Part shown: positions 7,993 to 16,779 of the stretch, one piece after another
Numbering within the stretch: the first letter of the stretch is position 1
Layout: every line of letters starts with the position of its first letter
Source: Pseudomonas citronellolis
GTDB taxonomy: Bacteria > Pseudomonadota > Gammaproteobacteria > Pseudomonadales > Pseudomonadaceae
Length of the DNA stretch: 58,518 nucleotides
NCBI RefSeq assembly: GCF_029335315.1
Contig: NZ_JARJLT010000038.1
Location: forward strand, 1 to 58,518
Direction: 5' to 3'
Made by a program: the position numbers and the translations under genes
Notes under the pieces: model-generated
What the model was told of the DNA's origin: nothing
The model's database searches: none
Seen by the model: the letters and a program-made list of their open reading frames with translations, nothing else

Positions 7993-8080
7993 GTAGGGCG
8001 AATAACCGTTCGCGGTTATCCGCCGTGGCCGGCGCTGCGAATGGGACGGCGGATAACGCTTGGGGTGTTATGCGCCCTAC
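7993..8080. repeat. Two-hairpin repeat element, copy 4 (complete)
   Basis: It runs from GTAGGGCGAATAACCG through the TTCG-loop hairpin and a spacer to GGCGGATAACGCTTGGGG ... TGCGCCCTAC. It is 88 bp, the same length as copy 2, with GCTGCGAATGGGA in the spacer shared with copy 3 but not copies 1 and 2. This suggests that copies 3 and 4 form a second local pair. Confidence 0.85.
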
Positions 8081-8102
8081 GGCCCTCGCTATCTATCCGG
8101 GA

Positions 8103-8148
8103 GTAGGAGCGGGCCATGCCCGCGATCGCGCGCATGGCGCGCTCCTAC
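8103..8148. repeat. REP palindrome (GTAGGAGC type)
   Basis: GTAGGAGCGGGCCATGCCCGC is joined through GATC to its near inverse, ending GCGCTCCTAC, with symmetric ends GTAGGAGC/GCTCCTAC. This is the common Pseudomonas REP sequence arranged as an inverted pair. Confidence 0.75.
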
Positions 8149-8156
8149 GCCGGAAA

Positions 8157-8186
8157 GACAAAGGCCGCCCGAAGGCGGCCTCTGCC
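8157..8186 (-). terminator. Probable terminator of pykA
   Basis: GGCCGCC-CGAA-GGCGGCC (8163-8180) is followed on the minus strand by a T-rich run TTTGTCTTT. It lies about 15 bp beyond the pykA stop codon. Confidence 0.75.
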
Positions 8187-8200
8187 GGACAACTCGCCGG

Positions 8201-9652
8201 TCAGACCAACAGGTCGCCCACGTGCAGCACCTTCATGGTGTTGGTGCCGCCCTGGGTGGTGTAGCTGTCGCCCTTGGTCAGGATCACCCAGTCACCCTTG
8301 GTCACCACGCCACGCTGCAGCAGCGCGTCGACGGCTTCCTGGCTGACCCGCTCCGGCGGCAGCGCGGCCGGGTCGAAGGGGATGGTCTCGACGCCGCGGA
8401 ACAGCGCCACGCGGGCCTGGGTTTCGCGGTGCGGGGAGTAGGCGAAGATCGGCACCGAGGAACGGATGCGCGACATGATCAGCGGGGTGTAGCCACTCTC
8501 GGTCAGGCAGATGATCGCCTTGATGCCGGGGAAGTGGTTGGCGGTGTACATGGCCGCCAGGGCGATGCTCTCGTCGCAGCGCTCGAAGGTCTGGCCCAGG
8601 CGGTGGCTGGACTTCTTGGTGGTCGGGTGCTTCTCGGCGCCGGCGCAGATGCGCGCCATGGCCTGCACGGCCTCCACCGGGTACTCGCCGGCGGCGCTCT
8701 CGGCCGAGAGCATCACGGCGTCGGTGTAGTCGAGCACGGCGTTGGCCACGTCGGAGACTTCCGCGCGGGTCGGCATCGGGTTGTGGATCATCGACTCCAT
8801 CATCTGGGTCGCGGTGATCACCGCCTTGTTGTAGCGGCGCGCGTGCAGGATGATTTTCTTCTGGATGCCCACCAGCTCGGCGTCGCCGATTTCCACGCCG
8901 AGGTCGCCGCGCGCCACCATGACCGCGTCGCTGGCGCGGATCAGGCCGTCCAGCGCCTCGTCGTCGGCCACCGCTTCGGCGCGTTCGATCTTGGCCACCA
9001 GCCAGGCGCTGCCGCCGGCTTCGGTGAGCAGGCTGCGGGCGTATTCCATGTCCTTGGCGTCACGCGGGAAGGACACGGCGACGTAGTCCAGGTCCATGCT
9101 CGCGGCCAGCTTGATGTCGGCCTTGTCCTTGTCGGTCAGGGCCGGCGCGGTGAGGCCGCCGCCACGGCGGTTGATGCCCTTGTGGTCGGACAGCGGGCCG
9201 CCGATCAGCACCTTGCAGACCAGTTCGTCGGCTTTGACTTCCTCCACGCGCATCACGACGCGGCCGTCGTCCAGCAGCAGTTCGTCGCCCACGCCGCAGT
9301 CCTTGACCAGGTCCGGGTAGTCGATACCGACGATTTCCTGGGTGCCGGCGTCGCGCGGGTGGCTGGTGGAGAAGCGGAAGCTGTCGCCGACCGCCAGTTC
9401 GATGCGCTTGTTGGCGAACTTGGCGATGCGGATCTTCGGCCCCTGCAGGTCGCCGAGCAGGGCGACGAAGCGGCCGTGCTTGGCGGCCAGGTCGCGGACC
9501 AGCTGGGCGCGGGCACGGTGCTCGTCGGGCGTGCCGTGGGAGAAGTTCAGGCGGGCGACGTCGATCCCGGCGAGGATCAGTTGCTCCAGAACTTCAGGGG
9601 AATTGCTGGCTGGGCCGAGGGTGGCGACTATCTTGGTGCGGCGGACGGACAT
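8201..9652 (-). CDS. pykA: Pyruvate kinase (PykA type)
   Basis: 483 aa. It transfers phosphate from phosphoenolpyruvate to ADP, giving pyruvate and ATP, the last step of lower glycolysis/Entner-Doudoroff. Signatures are the N-terminal RRTKIVATLGPAS, NFSHG, the catalytic/metal-binding MVARGDLGVEIGDAELVGIQK and the TATQMMESM block, followed by the regulatory C-terminal domain ending MKVLHVGDLLV. The ATG at 9652 is preceded by AAGGAG at 7 bp. Pseudomonads usually carry two pyruvate kinases; gene order (next to the Usp protein and enoyl-CoA hydratase) matches the pykA locus. It is separated by 54 bp from the upstream tandem Usp gene, so the two may be co-transcribed. Confidence 0.95.
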   Translation of the reverse strand: MSVRRTKIVATLGPASNSPEVLEQLILAGIDVARLNFSHGTPDEHRARAQLVRDLAAKHGRFVALLGDLQGPKIRIAKFANKRIELAVGDSFRFSTSHPRDAGTQEIVGIDYPDLVKDCGVGDELLLDDGRVVMRVEEVKADELVCKVLIGGPLSDHKGINRRGGGLTAPALTDKDKADIKLAASMDLDYVAVSFPRDAKDMEYARSLLTEAGGSAWLVAKIERAEAVADDEALDGLIRASDAVMVARGDLGVEIGDAELVGIQKKIILHARRYNKAVITATQMMESMIHNPMPTRAEVSDVANAVLDYTDAVMLSAESAAGEYPVEAVQAMARICAGAEKHPTTKKSSHRLGQTFERCDESIALAAMYTANHFPGIKAIICLTESGYTPLIMSRIRSSVPIFAYSPHRETQARVALFRGVETIPFDPAALPPERVSQEAVDALLQRGVVTKGDWVILTKGDSYTTQGGTNTMKVLHVGDLLV

Positions 9653-9706
9653 GCGGGACTCCTTGGAAGACGAGCGGGCCGGCGGACGGGTCGGCCCGGC
9701 GCCATC

Positions 9707-10636
9707 TTACCCCTTTTCCGATGACGGTTCGCGGGCGGGCTTGAGCACCAGCAGGTCGCACTCGATTTCTTCCAGCACGCGCTCGGCGGTATGGCCGATC
9801 AACGCGCTCTCCAGCTGGCCACGGGCCACCGCGCCCATCAGCAGCAGGTCGATGCCCTGGGCGCGGACGAACTCGGGAATCACTTCCTCGGGGAAACCCT
9901 GCAGCAGCCGGGTGCGCTCGCGCAGCATGGCCGGGTGCGCCGCCAGCAGCGCGTCGAGGGCCTGGCGGTGCTGGGCCTCGACGGCCTTCAGGTGTTCTTC
10001 GTAGTTGCCCAGCAGCTGGGCGTCGAAGGCCAGGGTCTGCGGCAGCGCCATGAAGGCGTGCAGGAAGTTCGCCCGCAGGCCCAGGCGCCGTTGCAGTTCC
10101 AGGGCGGCGGCGATCAGCTTGCGGTCCAGTGCCGCCGGTTTGTCACTTTCATGCAGGGGGTCGAGGGCGGCGCACAGCTCGCGACCCTCCCAGCCGCCAT
10201 GGTGGACCAGCCACAGCGGCGCCTCGCACTGGCGAATCAGCTGCCAGTCGGTGTTGGTCAGGAACAGCCGCTTGAGCAGGCCGTGGCGGCTGCTCGACTT
10301 GAGCACCAGGTCCGGCTGGTGCTCGGCCACGGCGGCGAGGATCTCGCGGTACAGCGGCTTGCCCCAGCGCGTGTGGCAGCGCGTGTCGATGCCGGCCTGG
10401 CGCAGCGGCGCGGCCAGTTTCTCGAGCCAGTCCAGACGCTCGGCCTGCTGCAGGATGCGTACCCGCTCCAGCTCGCGCTGGGGGATCAGCAGGCCGTTGT
10501 CCAGCGCCGGGTTGTAGTCGCATACCAGCAGGCTGACGCTGGCGCCGCCGCGTTCGGCGATCCACTGGGCGCGGGTGAGGGCGGGCTGGTCGTCGCGGGT
10601 GGGGTCGACGACCACCAGCAGGTGCTGCAGTTTCAT
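9707..10636 (-). CDS. Tandem universal stress protein (UspE-like)
   Basis: 309 aa with two Usp domains, about residues 1-150 and 155-305. The first begins MKLQHLLVVVDPTRDDQPALTRAQWIAERGG, the second with LDRKLIAAALELQRRLG and ends VIPEFVRAQGIDLLLMGAVARGQLESALIGHTAERVLEEIECDLLVLKP. The GxxxxG-x9-G(S/T)-like loop near the C-terminus (GAVARGQLESALIGHT) resembles the nucleotide-binding loop of ATP-binding Usp proteins. The start at 10636 is preferred over an upstream in-frame codon at 10666 because GAGGAAG precedes it by 7 bp and MKLQHLL is the family-like N-terminus. Likely cytoplasmic and induced in stationary or anaerobic stress, by analogy only. Confidence 0.85.
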   Translation of the reverse strand: MKLQHLLVVVDPTRDDQPALTRAQWIAERGGASVSLLVCDYNPALDNGLLIPQRELERVRILQQAERLDWLEKLAAPLRQAGIDTRCHTRWGKPLYREILAAVAEHQPDLVLKSSSRHGLLKRLFLTNTDWQLIRQCEAPLWLVHHGGWEGRELCAALDPLHESDKPAALDRKLIAAALELQRRLGLRANFLHAFMALPQTLAFDAQLLGNYEEHLKAVEAQHRQALDALLAAHPAMLRERTRLLQGFPEEVIPEFVRAQGIDLLLMGAVARGQLESALIGHTAERVLEEIECDLLVLKPAREPSSEKG

Positions 10637-10702
10637 GCTCGGCTTCCTCGCTTGGCTGGCTGCCATTGCAGTGCAAGCGTAGCCGGCGTGGCTTGATTTG
10701 GG

Positions 10703-11509
10703 TCAGTTGCCGGTCTGGTTCAGCGCCTGGTCGAGGTGGCGCGCCGCCTTGTTCGCCAGGTCGCCGCTGGGGTAGTCGAGCAGCAACTGGCGCAGGTAGC
10801 CGATGGCCTTGTCACGGCTGCGCCGGGGGTTGTCCGCGGCCATGTACATCAGGCCCAGCTGGTACAGCGCCTTCTGCCGGATGTCCGGCGGGATGGCCGG
10901 GTCGTTGACGGCCAGCAGGTACAGCTGCTCGGCCTCGCCGACGCGGTCCTTGAGCACCGCGCGGCGCGACAGCAGGGTCATGTCCGGGTCGAGGCTGGGC
11001 TTGTTGAGGTCGAGGTTCTGCTGCGGCTTCCAGGTCGCCAGCAGCTCGCGGGCGTTCTTCTGCACCGGCTCTTTGGCGCGCTGGCGGATCACCAGGATGC
11101 GCGCGTCGGCGTGGCTGGCGGCGGCGGTGCCGGGGAACTCGCGGTCGATGCGCTGGAAGTAGTCCAGGGCCTTGGCGTCGTTGCGCTGGTCGTTGTAGCG
11201 GCTCATGTAGATCAGGCCGATCTGGTACAGGGCGATGGCGCGCACGTCGGGGCTGTAGCGGCTATTGTCGTAACCGGTGAGGTAGAGCTTCTCCGCCTCG
11301 GCGCTCTTGCCGTCGCGGATGGCCTGGGCGCTGTAGGTGAGCAGGTCGCCTTCCTCCTCTACCGCGGCGGTCATGCGGTCGCTCTTGAGCTTCTTGTACT
11401 CGGCGACTTCGCCGGTGGTGACCTGGGCGACGAACAGCGGCGTGGTCGGCGAGCAGGCGGCCAGCAGGACCAGCAGCGCGGCCAGGGGCAGGGCGGGGGA
11501 CGAACGCAT
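10703..11509 (-). CDS. Lipoprotein with tetratricopeptide-like repeats
   Basis: 268 aa. The N-terminus MRSSPALPLAALLVLLAACSPT is a lipoprotein signal with lipobox LAAC, so Cys19 would be lipidated. The mature part is helical with at least two related repeats: KSAEAEKLYLTGYDNSRYSPDVRAIALYQIGLIYMSRYND and GEAEQLYLLAVNDPAIPPDIRQKALYQLGLMYMAADNP, each followed by a basic segment and DYFQRI / IGYLRQLLLDYP. This is a Sel1/TPR-type pattern found in envelope scaffolding proteins. The partner is unknown. It is divergent from a second small TPR-like lipoprotein gene 99 bp away, which suggests related functions. Confidence 0.82.
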   Translation of the reverse strand: MRSSPALPLAALLVLLAACSPTTPLFVAQVTTGEVAEYKKLKSDRMTAAVEEEGDLLTYSAQAIRDGKSAEAEKLYLTGYDNSRYSPDVRAIALYQIGLIYMSRYNDQRNDAKALDYFQRIDREFPGTAAASHADARILVIRQRAKEPVQKNARELLATWKPQQNLDLNKPSLDPDMTLLSRRAVLKDRVGEAEQLYLLAVNDPAIPPDIRQKALYQLGLMYMAADNPRRSRDKAIGYLRQLLLDYPSGDLANKAARHLDQALNQTGN

Positions 11510-11608
11510 GGCATCTCCTTGGCCGGGGCGTGTTCCCTCGGCAGTCTAGTGACGCCCTTCAGCGCGGCCAAGGCGCGCCGATACAGTTCCCAACGGAGGA
11601 TATGCCCC

Positions 11609-11980
11609 ATGCGAATACTGTGCGTCCTGGCCCTGGCGGCGAGTGTTACCGGCTGCAACAGCTGGTCGACCAACAAGAACCTGGACAACGCCTACCGCGC
11701 CTACGACCGTGGCGACTGTTCCCAGGTGATGCTCGAACTGTCGCGCACCGAGCGCGTCAGCCGCGCGCGCCCCTGGCTGCAGCCGGAAATCTCGATGCTC
11801 CGCGGCCTGTGCCTGGAACGCGAGAAATACTATGTCGACGCTGCGCAGACCTACACTTTCATCATCGCCCGCTACCCGACCAGCGAATACGCCTACCGGG
11901 CCAAGGCGCGGCTTGAGACACTACGGCTCAACGGCCGCACGTCCGCCGACGGCGCGCAGCCGTCGCCGGCGCGTCCCTGA
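11609..11980 (+). CDS. Small tetratricopeptide-like lipoprotein
   Basis: 123 aa. The ATG at 11609 has GGAGGA 8 bp upstream; a nearer ATG at 11602 is in another frame and lacks a credible product. MRILCVLALAASVTGCNSW is a lipoprotein signal with lipobox VTGC (Cys16). The mature protein carries repeat-like helices: NAYRAYDRGDCSQVMLELSRTERVS and LCLEREKYYVDAAQTYTFIIARYPTSEYAYRAKARLETLR, the second being a typical TPR/BamD-like unit. Likely a periplasm-facing envelope protein. Its function is unknown. Confidence 0.8.
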   Translation: MRILCVLALAASVTGCNSWSTNKNLDNAYRAYDRGDCSQVMLELSRTERVSRARPWLQPEISMLRGLCLEREKYYVDAAQTYTFIIARYPTSEYAYRAKARLETLRLNGRTSADGAQPSPARP

Positions 11981-12055
11981 CCAGCGGTCGTCGTCGCCTC
12001 GAGCGGCAGGGCCGCTCGCTATGCTCAGGTTTCCGGCTCCCGGTAGGAGGTTCCG

Positions 12056-12481
12056 ATGCGTTTGCTGCTGTGCCTGTGCGCAGGCCTGGCTCCCTTGCTG
12101 GCTTCGGCCGACATCTATCGCTGGACCGACGCCCAGGGCAAGGTGCATTTCAGCGCGACCCCGCCGCCCGGCGCGCAGCGCGTCGAGGTGAAGCCGCAGG
12201 TGGTCGAGCGCGACGCCGCCACCCGCGAGCGCGAGGAACGCACCCGCCAGTTCTATGAGGCGCGCACCCAGGAGCAGGCCAGCGCGAACTCGCGCGCCGC
12301 CGAGCAGCAGGCCAAGGTCGACGCCCAGTGCGCGCAACTGCGCGACCAGTTGGCAACCCTCGAACACGGCGGGCGCTACTATTCCACGGATGCAAGCGGC
12401 GAGCGCGTCTACTATACCGATGCACAGATAGACACCGCTCGTCGTTCCCTGGCCGCGAGGCTGGAGCAAGGCTGCCGTTAA
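12056..12481 (+). CDS. DUF4124 domain secreted protein
   Basis: 141 aa. A short signal peptide (MRLLLCLCAGLAPLLASA) precedes DIYRWTDAQGKVHFSATPPPGAQRVEV, the defining DUF4124 motif (YrWtDa.G.vhfsd.pP). The rest is charged and probably coiled coil (RDAATREREERTRQFYEARTQEQASANSRAAEQQAKVDAQCAQLRDQLATLE), with two YY(S/T)xD elements near the end. DUF4124 proteins are common, abundant periplasmic proteins of gammaproteobacteria with unknown roles. GTAGGAGGTTCCG precedes the ATG. It lies 75 bp after the small lipoprotein gene. Confidence 0.85.
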   Translation: MRLLLCLCAGLAPLLASADIYRWTDAQGKVHFSATPPPGAQRVEVKPQVVERDAATREREERTRQFYEARTQEQASANSRAAEQQAKVDAQCAQLRDQLATLEHGGRYYSTDASGERVYYTDAQIDTARRSLAARLEQGCR

Positions 12482-12540
12482 CGCTGGCTCTTGAGCGACG
12501 GTATGGTCATACTGAACGGACCTCATAGCGAATAGCCATT

Positions 12541-12900
12541 ATGCGTCATCAACGACACATAGAGCGCCATCAGCTGCCGTACTACCTGAAGGTGTTCAAT
12601 AGCATCACCGACAAGCCCATGGGTTACCTGGGGAACGTCTCGCTGGACGGTATGCTGCTGATCAGCCAGCTGCCGATGCTGGTGGGCGGGCGCTTCGACA
12701 TGCGCCTGAAGATTCCCGGGCAGGACGGCAAGGTCCAGCACATCGACTTCACCGGCACCTGCCAGTGGTGCCGCGAGGACGTGACGCCGGGCAACTTCGA
12801 CTCCGGGTTCAGCCTGCTGGCGCCACCGGCGGAGTACGTCGAGCTGGTCGACGCGCTGCGCCGTTATTTCAGTTTTCGCCGCCAGGTGGAGTCGGTGTGA
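12541..12900 (+). CDS. PilZ domain c-di-GMP-binding protein
   Basis: 119 aa, essentially a single PilZ domain. The N-terminal switch motif RxxxR is present (HIERHQLPYYLKVF region, preceded by RHQRH), and the second motif (D/N)xSxxG appears as GNVSLDGMLL. These two motifs bind c-di-GMP in PilZ proteins, so binding is likely. The remaining beta-strands (FDMRLKIPGQDGKVQHIDFTGTCQWCREDV, GFSLLAPPAEYVELVDALRRYF) fit the domain. It corresponds by position to a stand-alone PilZ protein of P. aeruginosa. The target is unknown. Its presence about 7 kb from a diguanylate cyclase is noteworthy but not proof of a pathway. Confidence 0.88.
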   Translation: MRHQRHIERHQLPYYLKVFNSITDKPMGYLGNVSLDGMLLISQLPMLVGGRFDMRLKIPGQDGKVQHIDFTGTCQWCREDVTPGNFDSGFSLLAPPAEYVELVDALRRYFSFRRQVESV

Positions 12901-12987
12901 AGCGCAGGATGCGCTGAACCGACCTGGGCGGTAGTGAACGGCAGGAAACAGCACGATTCGCTCCTACACCCGTGCTTCCCTGAAACC

Positions 12988-13047
12988 GTAGGAGCGGACT
13001 CCGTCCGCGATTCGGCGGATAACGCCGTAGGCGTTATGCGCCCTACG
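12988..13047. repeat. Composite repeat: REP half plus two-hairpin right half (copy 5)
   Basis: The left side GTAGGAGCGGACTCCGTCCGCGA is a REP-type hairpin. It is joined directly to GGCGGATAACGCCGTAGGCG...TTATGCGCCCTACG, the right half of the two-hairpin family. The two families therefore share an architecture and can recombine or substitute for one another. Confidence 0.75.
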
Positions 13048-13082
13048 GGGTCAATCGGCGTGCGTCATGGTTTCCAGCAGAC

Positions 13083-13164
13083 GTAGGGCGGATAACCGTT
13101 CGCGGTTATCCGCCGTTGGCCGCAGCGCCGGTGCCCGAGGGAAATGGCGGATAACGCCGTACGG
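13083..13164. repeat. Two-hairpin repeat element, copy 6 (right end truncated)
   Basis: GTAGGGCGGATAACCGTTCG... forms an intact left hairpin. The right half stops after GGCGGATAACGCCGTACGG and lacks the closing TTATGCGCCCTAC. The broken end is 9 bp from the DUF58 stop codon. Confidence 0.8.
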
Positions 13165-13172
13165 GTCGTCCG

Positions 13173-14500
13173 TCACAGCGCTCCCGCGCGCTTCCAGCCC
13201 AGGTAGCGGCTGACCAGTTCCGGCCCCAATTGGCTGGGCCTGGCGTCCAGCACCGGCACGCCGTTGGCCAGGAGTTTCTCGTGCAGGCCGGCGCGGGCGT
13301 TCAGGTAGTCCAGCGCGCCGCAGTAGGTCAGCGCTTCCTCGTAACCCTGCACCGGGGCCTGGCGCAGGTCGTCGAGGATTTCCTCGCGCAGGCTGGCCAC
13401 CAGCACCCGGTGCTGGCGCCCCAGATGGCGCACCGCCGCCAGCAGCTGTTCATCGTCTTCGTCGCGCAGGTTGGTCACCAGCACCACCAGCGCGCGGCGG
13501 CGCTGGCGCGCGAGCAGGGCCTGCACCGCCGCCGCGTAGTCGGCCGGGCGCTGGCTGCTGTCGAGGTCGTAGACGGCGTTGAGCAGCGCGCCGAGTTGGG
13601 CGTTGCCCTTGGCCGGCGCCAGGTGCCGCGGGCGTTCGCCGGCGAAGGTCTGCAGGCCCACCGCGTCGCCCTGGCGCAGGGCCACGTAGGCGAGCAGCAG
13701 GCTGGCGTTGAGGGCGTGGTCGAAGTGCGAGAGGTCGCCATCCTTGCTGCGCATGTGGCGGCCGCAGTCGAGCAGGAAGAGGATCTGCTGGTCGCGCTCG
13801 TCCTGGTATTCGCGGGCGATCGGCGTGCGCTTGCGCGCGGTGGCCTTCCAGTCGATCTGGCGCAGGGTGTCGCCGTCGCGGAACTCGCGCAGCTGGTGGA
13901 ACTCCAGGCCCAGGCCGCGACGCTGGCCGGGGCGCACGCCGATGCGGCTGAGCCAGTGGTCCACGGCCATCAGCTCGGCGCCGTAGATGCGCGCGAAGTC
14001 GGGGTACACGCGGGTTTCGTCGCGGCTTTCGAGGAACCGCCGGCCGCGCCACAGGTGCAGCGGGCTGGGCAGTTCCAGTTCGCAGCGCGGCAGCACGAAG
14101 TGGCCGCGTTGCAGCGGGCGCACGCGGTAGCCGAGCTGGGTGACTTCGCCGGGGCGCAGTTCCACGGCCTGGGGCAGGTGCTCGAAGGCCATGCCCGCCG
14201 GCAAGTGGTCGAACAGGGTCACCCGGGTGCCCTGGCGCAGGCCGTGGTGCAGGCTCAGGCGCACCTCGCTCCAGCGCCCCAGCGGCAGGTTGCCGGCCAA
14301 CTGGCGTTGCAGGCGCGGGGTGGGCAGGCGGCGCAGCCACAGGGCGTCGGCCAGGGCCAGGCCGAGCAGTGCCAGCAGCAGGCCCCACCAGAGCTGCTGC
14401 AACCAACCCGGCGGCGGGCTGCCGAGCGCCGTCGCGCTGCCCAGGGCGAGGGCGGCGACGGCGAGCACGGCGAGCAGCGCGAGCAGGGCGCGCGACGGCT

Positions 14501-14504
<4 letters not shown>
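13173..14504 (-). CDS. DUF58 domain protein (vWA-like, MoxR-associated)
   Basis: 443 aa. Two N-terminal membrane helices (about 5-25 and 33-52) precede a beta-rich segment and the DUF58 core QLREFRDGDTLRQIDWKATARKRTPIAREYQDERDQQILFLLDCGRHMRSKDG. DUF58 proteins resemble von Willebrand A domains; here the MIDAS-like site reads LDCGRH, as is common in the family, so metal binding is doubtful. They are almost always encoded with MoxR AAA ATPases and are thought to be assembly or maturation factors. Its ATG overlaps the TGA of moxR (ATGA). It is the last gene of a six-gene overlapping operon. Confidence 0.88.
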
Positions 14505-15504
<1,000 letters not shown>

Positions 15505-15508
<4 letters not shown>

Positions 15509-16779
15509 AGGGCATTCCTGAGGCTTTGCAGGTTGGCGACCTGGCGGGTGAATTCGGCGGCGCTCATGCGTGGCGCCGGGTAAGGCCGCATGGCCTGGCT
15601 GATGGCGCTGACCGGCAGGCGCGTCATGCGCCCGAGCAGCTGCCATTGTTCGGCGATCGGCAGGCGATCGAAGCCCGGCTGGCGTTGCCGCGCGCGGCGC
15701 AGCACGTCGCGCTGCAGGCCTTGCACCAGGGCCACGTGGCCGCGCTGGCGGAGCAGGAAGTCGGCGCCGGCGCGCAGGTGTTCGACCAGTTGCCGGCGCG
15801 CGCGGCTGGGCACCGGCTGCAGCGGGCCCTGGCGCATGCCGGCGCGCCACAGGGCCAGCGCCAGGAGCAGGGCGAGGGCCAGCAGGGCCTGGGGATAATT
15901 GCGCAGCAGCAGGTTCAGCAGGCTGTCGCCGTCAGCGCGGTAGACCAGGGTGACGGCGCTGTCCTGGGTCAGGTACCAGAGCAGCCAGGCGTTGTCGTAG
16001 TGGTCGAGGTTGGCGGTCTGCCAGATCCAGTTGTCGGTCAGCACCGTGACCAGGCCGTCGCCCAGCTGCAACTGCAGCAGGTGGGTGGCGTCGTGGCTGT
16101 TGGCCCAGGCGTAGGCGAGGTTCTTCGCGTCGTACAGGTGGTACTCGGTGTCGAAGTCGACGTAGGCCGGCGCCTGCTCGTTCTCCAGGTAGAGCTTGGT
16201 CAGGTCCGGGTAGTCGTCTTCTTCCGCGGCCTTGGCCTCGTCGGCCGCGGCGGGGGCGTCGGCCGGTTCGCTGCCCTTGGGCGGCGGCACGCTGCGCGGC
16301 GGGCTGGGCTCGTTGCCGGCGTCGGGTTTGTCCGGGCCGGCCGGGGTGCTCTTGTCGAGGTCCTCGGTGAGGTACTGCTGGACGCCCAGCGGGTCGAGCA
16401 GCAGGTCGCCGCTCTTGCCGTCCTTGTCGTCCCACAGGCGTTCGGCGGTGACGATCAGGTGGCCGCCGCGCCGGGCCCAGTCGAGCAGCTGGCGGCTCTG
16501 GCTGGGCGTGACGTTCTCGCGGGTGCCCAGCAGGATCAGGGTGTTGCCGCGCGCGGGCAGGCCGTCGAGAACCTCCAGGCCCTTGGCGCTGGCGACGTGC
16601 AGGCCGCGCCCGCGCAGGAAGCGCTCGGCGGCCAGGTAGGGATTGGCGCGCGCCTCGGGGGAGGGGCCGTGCTCGACTTTCTCCGGGTAGGGGCGCAGGT
16701 GCTGGTAGAGGTACCAGGCCACGGCGGCGCCCACCACGACCAGCAGCAGGCCGAGCAGCCAGCGGGTCGAGCGGCTCAT
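15505..16779 (-). CDS. DUF4350 domain membrane protein
   Basis: 424 aa, counting from the ATG at 16779 that overlaps the upstream stop (ATGA); longer in-frame starts would enter the previous gene. The N-terminal helix is STRWLLGLLLVVVGAAVAWYLYQ. A periplasmic DUF4350 region follows (YLAAERFLRGRGLHVASAKGLEVLDGLPARGNTLILLGTRENVTPSQSRQLLDWARRGGHLIVTAERLW), resembling a glutamine-amidotransferase-like fold. Next come an acidic Pro/Asp-rich linker (about 160-205) and a second helix near 310-330 (YPQALLALALLLALALWRAG). The C-terminal helical part includes RQLVEHLRAGADFLLRQRG. The function is unknown; the family occurs in MoxR/DUF58 operons. Confidence 0.85.

Larger units (their letters stand above)
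7571..8200. other. 630-bp non-coding stretch between convergent genes, filled with repeats
   Basis: No credible gene lies between the enoyl-CoA hydratase and pykA. The stretch holds two copies of a motif with a DnaA-box-like core (7581-7623, 7785-7827), two two-hairpin repeats (7887-7966, 7993-8080), a 46-bp palindromic REP (8103-8148) and the pykA terminator. Short open frames here, such as those encoding DNAWGVMRPT-like peptides, are translations of the repeats. Confidence 0.8.

Noticed and set aside
7571..8200. Possible replication origin, because of the exact DnaA box
   Set aside because: Only one exact and one near-match box, no AT-rich unwinding region, and no dnaA, dnaN or gyrB neighbour.
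7784..8264. Short frames encoding peptides such as DNAWGVMRPT and ITLGALCALR
   Set aside because: They are translations of the repeat elements, recur wherever the repeats occur, and have no ribosome sites.
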